A stretch of 64,000 bases of DNA from Blastomussa wellsi (lineage: Eukaryota > Cnidaria > Anthozoa > Scleractinia > Plerogyridae), in contig OX393567.1 in the NCBI GenBank assembly GCA_947652115.1, forward strand, positions 14,604,308 through 14,668,307, given 5' to 3'. A model generated the notes under the pieces. That model saw only the letters and a program-made list of their open reading frames with translations, did no database searches and was not told the DNA's origin. The position numbers and the translations under genes were made by a program. Positions 61,760 through 64,000 of this stretch are shown piece by piece. The first letter of the stretch is position 1, and every line of letters starts with the position of its first letter.

Positions 61760-63181
61760 ATGCGTATCCATATGGCTTATGAGAATTACGACGATTTGGT
61801 GCGGGTGACGGAGACTTTGACGTACCCGAACTCCTACCAAGCCGAAGGAAATCCTTTAACGGCGGGGATCTATTCGTTGCTCATTCCTAACAGCGAGGAT
61901 GAACTACAGCAGGTCAGTAGTACTAGCGTCTAAAGTAACTTGCTGTTCAGCTTCTTATTTTGACTTATTGCTAAACGACGGCGTTCACGAAACGCAAATT
62001 CAAACGAACAGAGGAAAGTCATTGTCACGCCGGACCAATGTTCGCCAGTTCACGTTTCAGCCATGCTTTTTAAACTGCTATAGGAAGTAAATTACAAACC
62101 TGCAAAAAATTTCTCTAACTGCTGCAGAGTCATGAAACGTTCAGAAGAAACTTGCAATTCATTGATCTTGGTTATTTCGTCTATTTCGCGAACTCTTTCA
62201 GTTTCTGCCTCAGGGAGTTCTAATAATAGGTTATATTCCTGAAAATTATAAGCTCAACTACAAGTCTCAGTTAACAAGGTCAGTTTTACAATTTTACTTT
62301 AAAGTAAACCCGTGGCCTGTGAGACGAAACACGACAATTAGGGCTGCAATTGTCAAAGGCTGGAGGGGTCTGACAAGACTTTTTAACTATCACTAAATGT
62401 TTACTATACTTACATCTCGAGTGCCTGCCTATAGCATAACCTCGATCAGGTTCAAAATAAAACCAAAACAGCTCACAGAAAACCTTGCTAATTAGCTCAC
62501 TGTGGACGCTGCTAACTTTTCTTAATTTCAGTTGATCATTAGAGCTCAACTGATCAAGCATACAATCTGAATAACCAAACTTAAACCGGTTTGTCTTTCT
62601 GGCAGACACTTAACGAAATGGATAGCTACCTGTGTTCCACGACTCAGGAAACAGTGCTGGAATCATCACCAAATGCAAACCCTCCTCAACTTGCAAAATT
62701 CGAAGAGGGGACAAAAAGAGACTGTCGCTTTCCAGATCCACGAGCCACTATGTGCCATGCTGGACCTCCTCGCAATCTAAAGCTCGAGTGGCCACAAGCA
62801 ACTCTTCAAACATCGGCAACAACTACCACTGCTTCGAGCGGTACGAACGGGTTTAGTTTCAGTACACAACCAGTCTTTTCATCATTCTCTGGCAGCGAAC
62901 TGGAACTCAACCACTCATTTCACTGCGATTTCCCTGGTTGTAAAAAGCGCTACACGAAAAGCTCGCATCTCGGAACTCACAAGCGCATTCATACGGGAGA
63001 GAAGCCTTTCCTCTGTCCGTGGGAAGATTGTGGGTGGTGTTTCCGTAGATCGGATGAGCTCAAGCGGCACTATCGCCGGCACACAGGAGAAAAACCGTAC
63101 GTGTGTCCTCTTTGTGGAAGGTCTTTTAGCCGTTCGGATCACCGATCGTCCCATATAAAGAAAATACATCCGCTAATGTAA
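61760..63181 (+). CDS. Kruppel-like (KLF) C2H2 zinc-finger transcription factor, 2 exons
   Basis: Exons 61760-61912 and 62606-63181 (donor GTCAGT, acceptor GGCAG) join in phase 0 to a 242-residue protein. The start is the first ATG after an in-frame TAG at 61727-61729; a second ATG lies four codons on. The C terminus holds three C2H2 fingers with KLF spacing and TGEKP linkers: KSSHLGTH in finger 1, RSDELKRH in finger 2, RSDHRSSH in finger 3, the last ending four residues before the stop. KLFs bind GC-rich or CACCC promoter sites in the nucleus. Finger 3 is unusual: Arg replaces the core Leu and its two histidines are four residues apart. The N-terminal half is Ser/Thr-rich and gives no clear subfamily. 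Confidence 0.93.
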
Positions 63182-63374
63182 GACACTGAATTGTACAAAA
63201 AGTTCTCAGTCACCTGTTCAGTTTCGCGACGCATATCATACTGAAGACGCGACGTTTGCCGCCTCACAGTTCGTGAAATATCAATTTTGTATATGCATTT
63301 TGTATGCTACATTGTGAAATTCTTATTATTTAGATGATGTATATGTAAACGACGTCGTTCAATTGCCTGCACGG

Positions 63375-63421
63375 AATAAATTTTACATTTAACAAAATTG
63401 TTAAATAATTGTATAATAAAA
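63375..63421 (+). terminator. Poly(A) signals of the KLF gene
   Basis: AATAAA occurs at 63375-63380 and again at about 63415, roughly 195 and 235 bases after the stop, in AT-rich DNA. Confidence 0.65.
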
Positions 63422-63680
63422 AAGTCATTGTAGTGCCGGACATAAATTTTTCAATCCAAATATACCTGAATTAGAAATCTTGCTTGGTAAAGCAAACAAC
63501 TTTTCGATTGCTAGAAAGTCAATCAAAAATCCTTTCGACTGGCAGAGGTAAAATTGATTTGTTATGAACTCGCTTGACATTTCAGATGTTTTCATAGCCA
63601 CACGAAACAGGGAGTGCTGCTTTACTTTGCGGTGGCTGCTGCAAACTATAAAAGAAAAGCTTCGTCAGATTAAGGCTTAC

Positions 63681-63820
63681 TTGTCGTTTTTCGGTATCAT
63701 CATTGAAAACAATTCTATGAAGTAATAAGAGGGCTGGTTCGCAGTGAGTTATGGATTCAGTAACAAGCCATTTGACGAGAAATTGTGAGAGTCTGTGAGC
63801 CTCGCCGGTTTTGTCTTTTC
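63681..63820 (-). CDS. Possible exon of an unrecognised gene, minus strand
   Basis: On the minus strand an AG acceptor (GGGGCAG) precedes 140 open bases that end at a consensus donor GTAAGC. The peptide includes AHRLSQFLVKWLVTESI and EPALLLLHRIVFNDD, amphipathic and protein-like. I do not recognise the family. It would be convergent with the KLF gene and continue beyond 64000. Confidence 0.35.
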
Positions 63821-64000
63821 CTGCCCCAGTCATCCTAGTTGGTCGTGCGGCTGATGAGAAGAAAAAAGAATGCACAAAGCTACTGCCCTGCTGTCGAGAA
63901 AATGAATCTAGGTAAGCTCAGGTGTGTAGTCAAAGCGATGTGTTCTAGCAGTGATATTATTACGAGCTTTGCTCGCAATGTGATGGAAGCGGAGAAACAA

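Overview
The window is animal nuclear DNA, most likely from a cnidarian and probably a stony coral. The evidence is intron-split genes with GT/AG junctions, AT-rich non-coding DNA, and a mixture of repeats: Penelope-like tails, BEL/Pao, CR1-like and L1/Tx1-like LINEs, tRNA-derived SINEs and many short inverted-repeat transposons. Species assignment is inference. No operons, bacterial genes or CRISPR arrays are visible.

Region 1 (2773-44155, + strand) is one large gene. By hand I traced 32 coding exons that join into the last ~1,006 codons of a Munc13-4/BAIAP3-family protein (UNC13D type), the priming factor for regulated exocytosis: N-terminal C2 domain, MUN/MHD region, C-terminal C2 domain, stop. 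The first coding exons (about 90 residues by comparison with the human protein) lie upstream of the window. All junctions keep frame except one, exon 23/24, which is one base short. The introns carry nearly all the mobile elements of this region.

Region 2 (44156 to about 61.7 kb) has no gene I can support. It is a graveyard of repeats: a third copy of an unclassified repeat also present in the last part of region 1, inverted-repeat elements, a CR1-like LINE reverse transcriptase remnant, and an L1/Tx1-like LINE tail interrupted by a hAT-type element with a perfect 8-bp target duplication. About 57.0-61.7 kb is the plain upstream flank of the next gene.

Region 3 (61760-63181, + strand) is a complete two-exon gene for a 242-residue Kruppel-like zinc-finger factor, with poly(A) signals just downstream. 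A possible exon of an unrecognised gene lies on the - strand at 63681-63820.

The most notable non-gene signals are three hammerhead-ribozyme-like motifs in Penelope-type tails (plus a weaker fourth), a 2A-like NPGP motif ahead of a broken OTU protease domain, an exon flanked by inverted repeats that could pair in the pre-mRNA, and a set of TAA/TTA-flanked short elements whose ends are alike in layout but whose cores are built of unrelated repeated words. The two genes show no evident functional link; they are simply neighbours.
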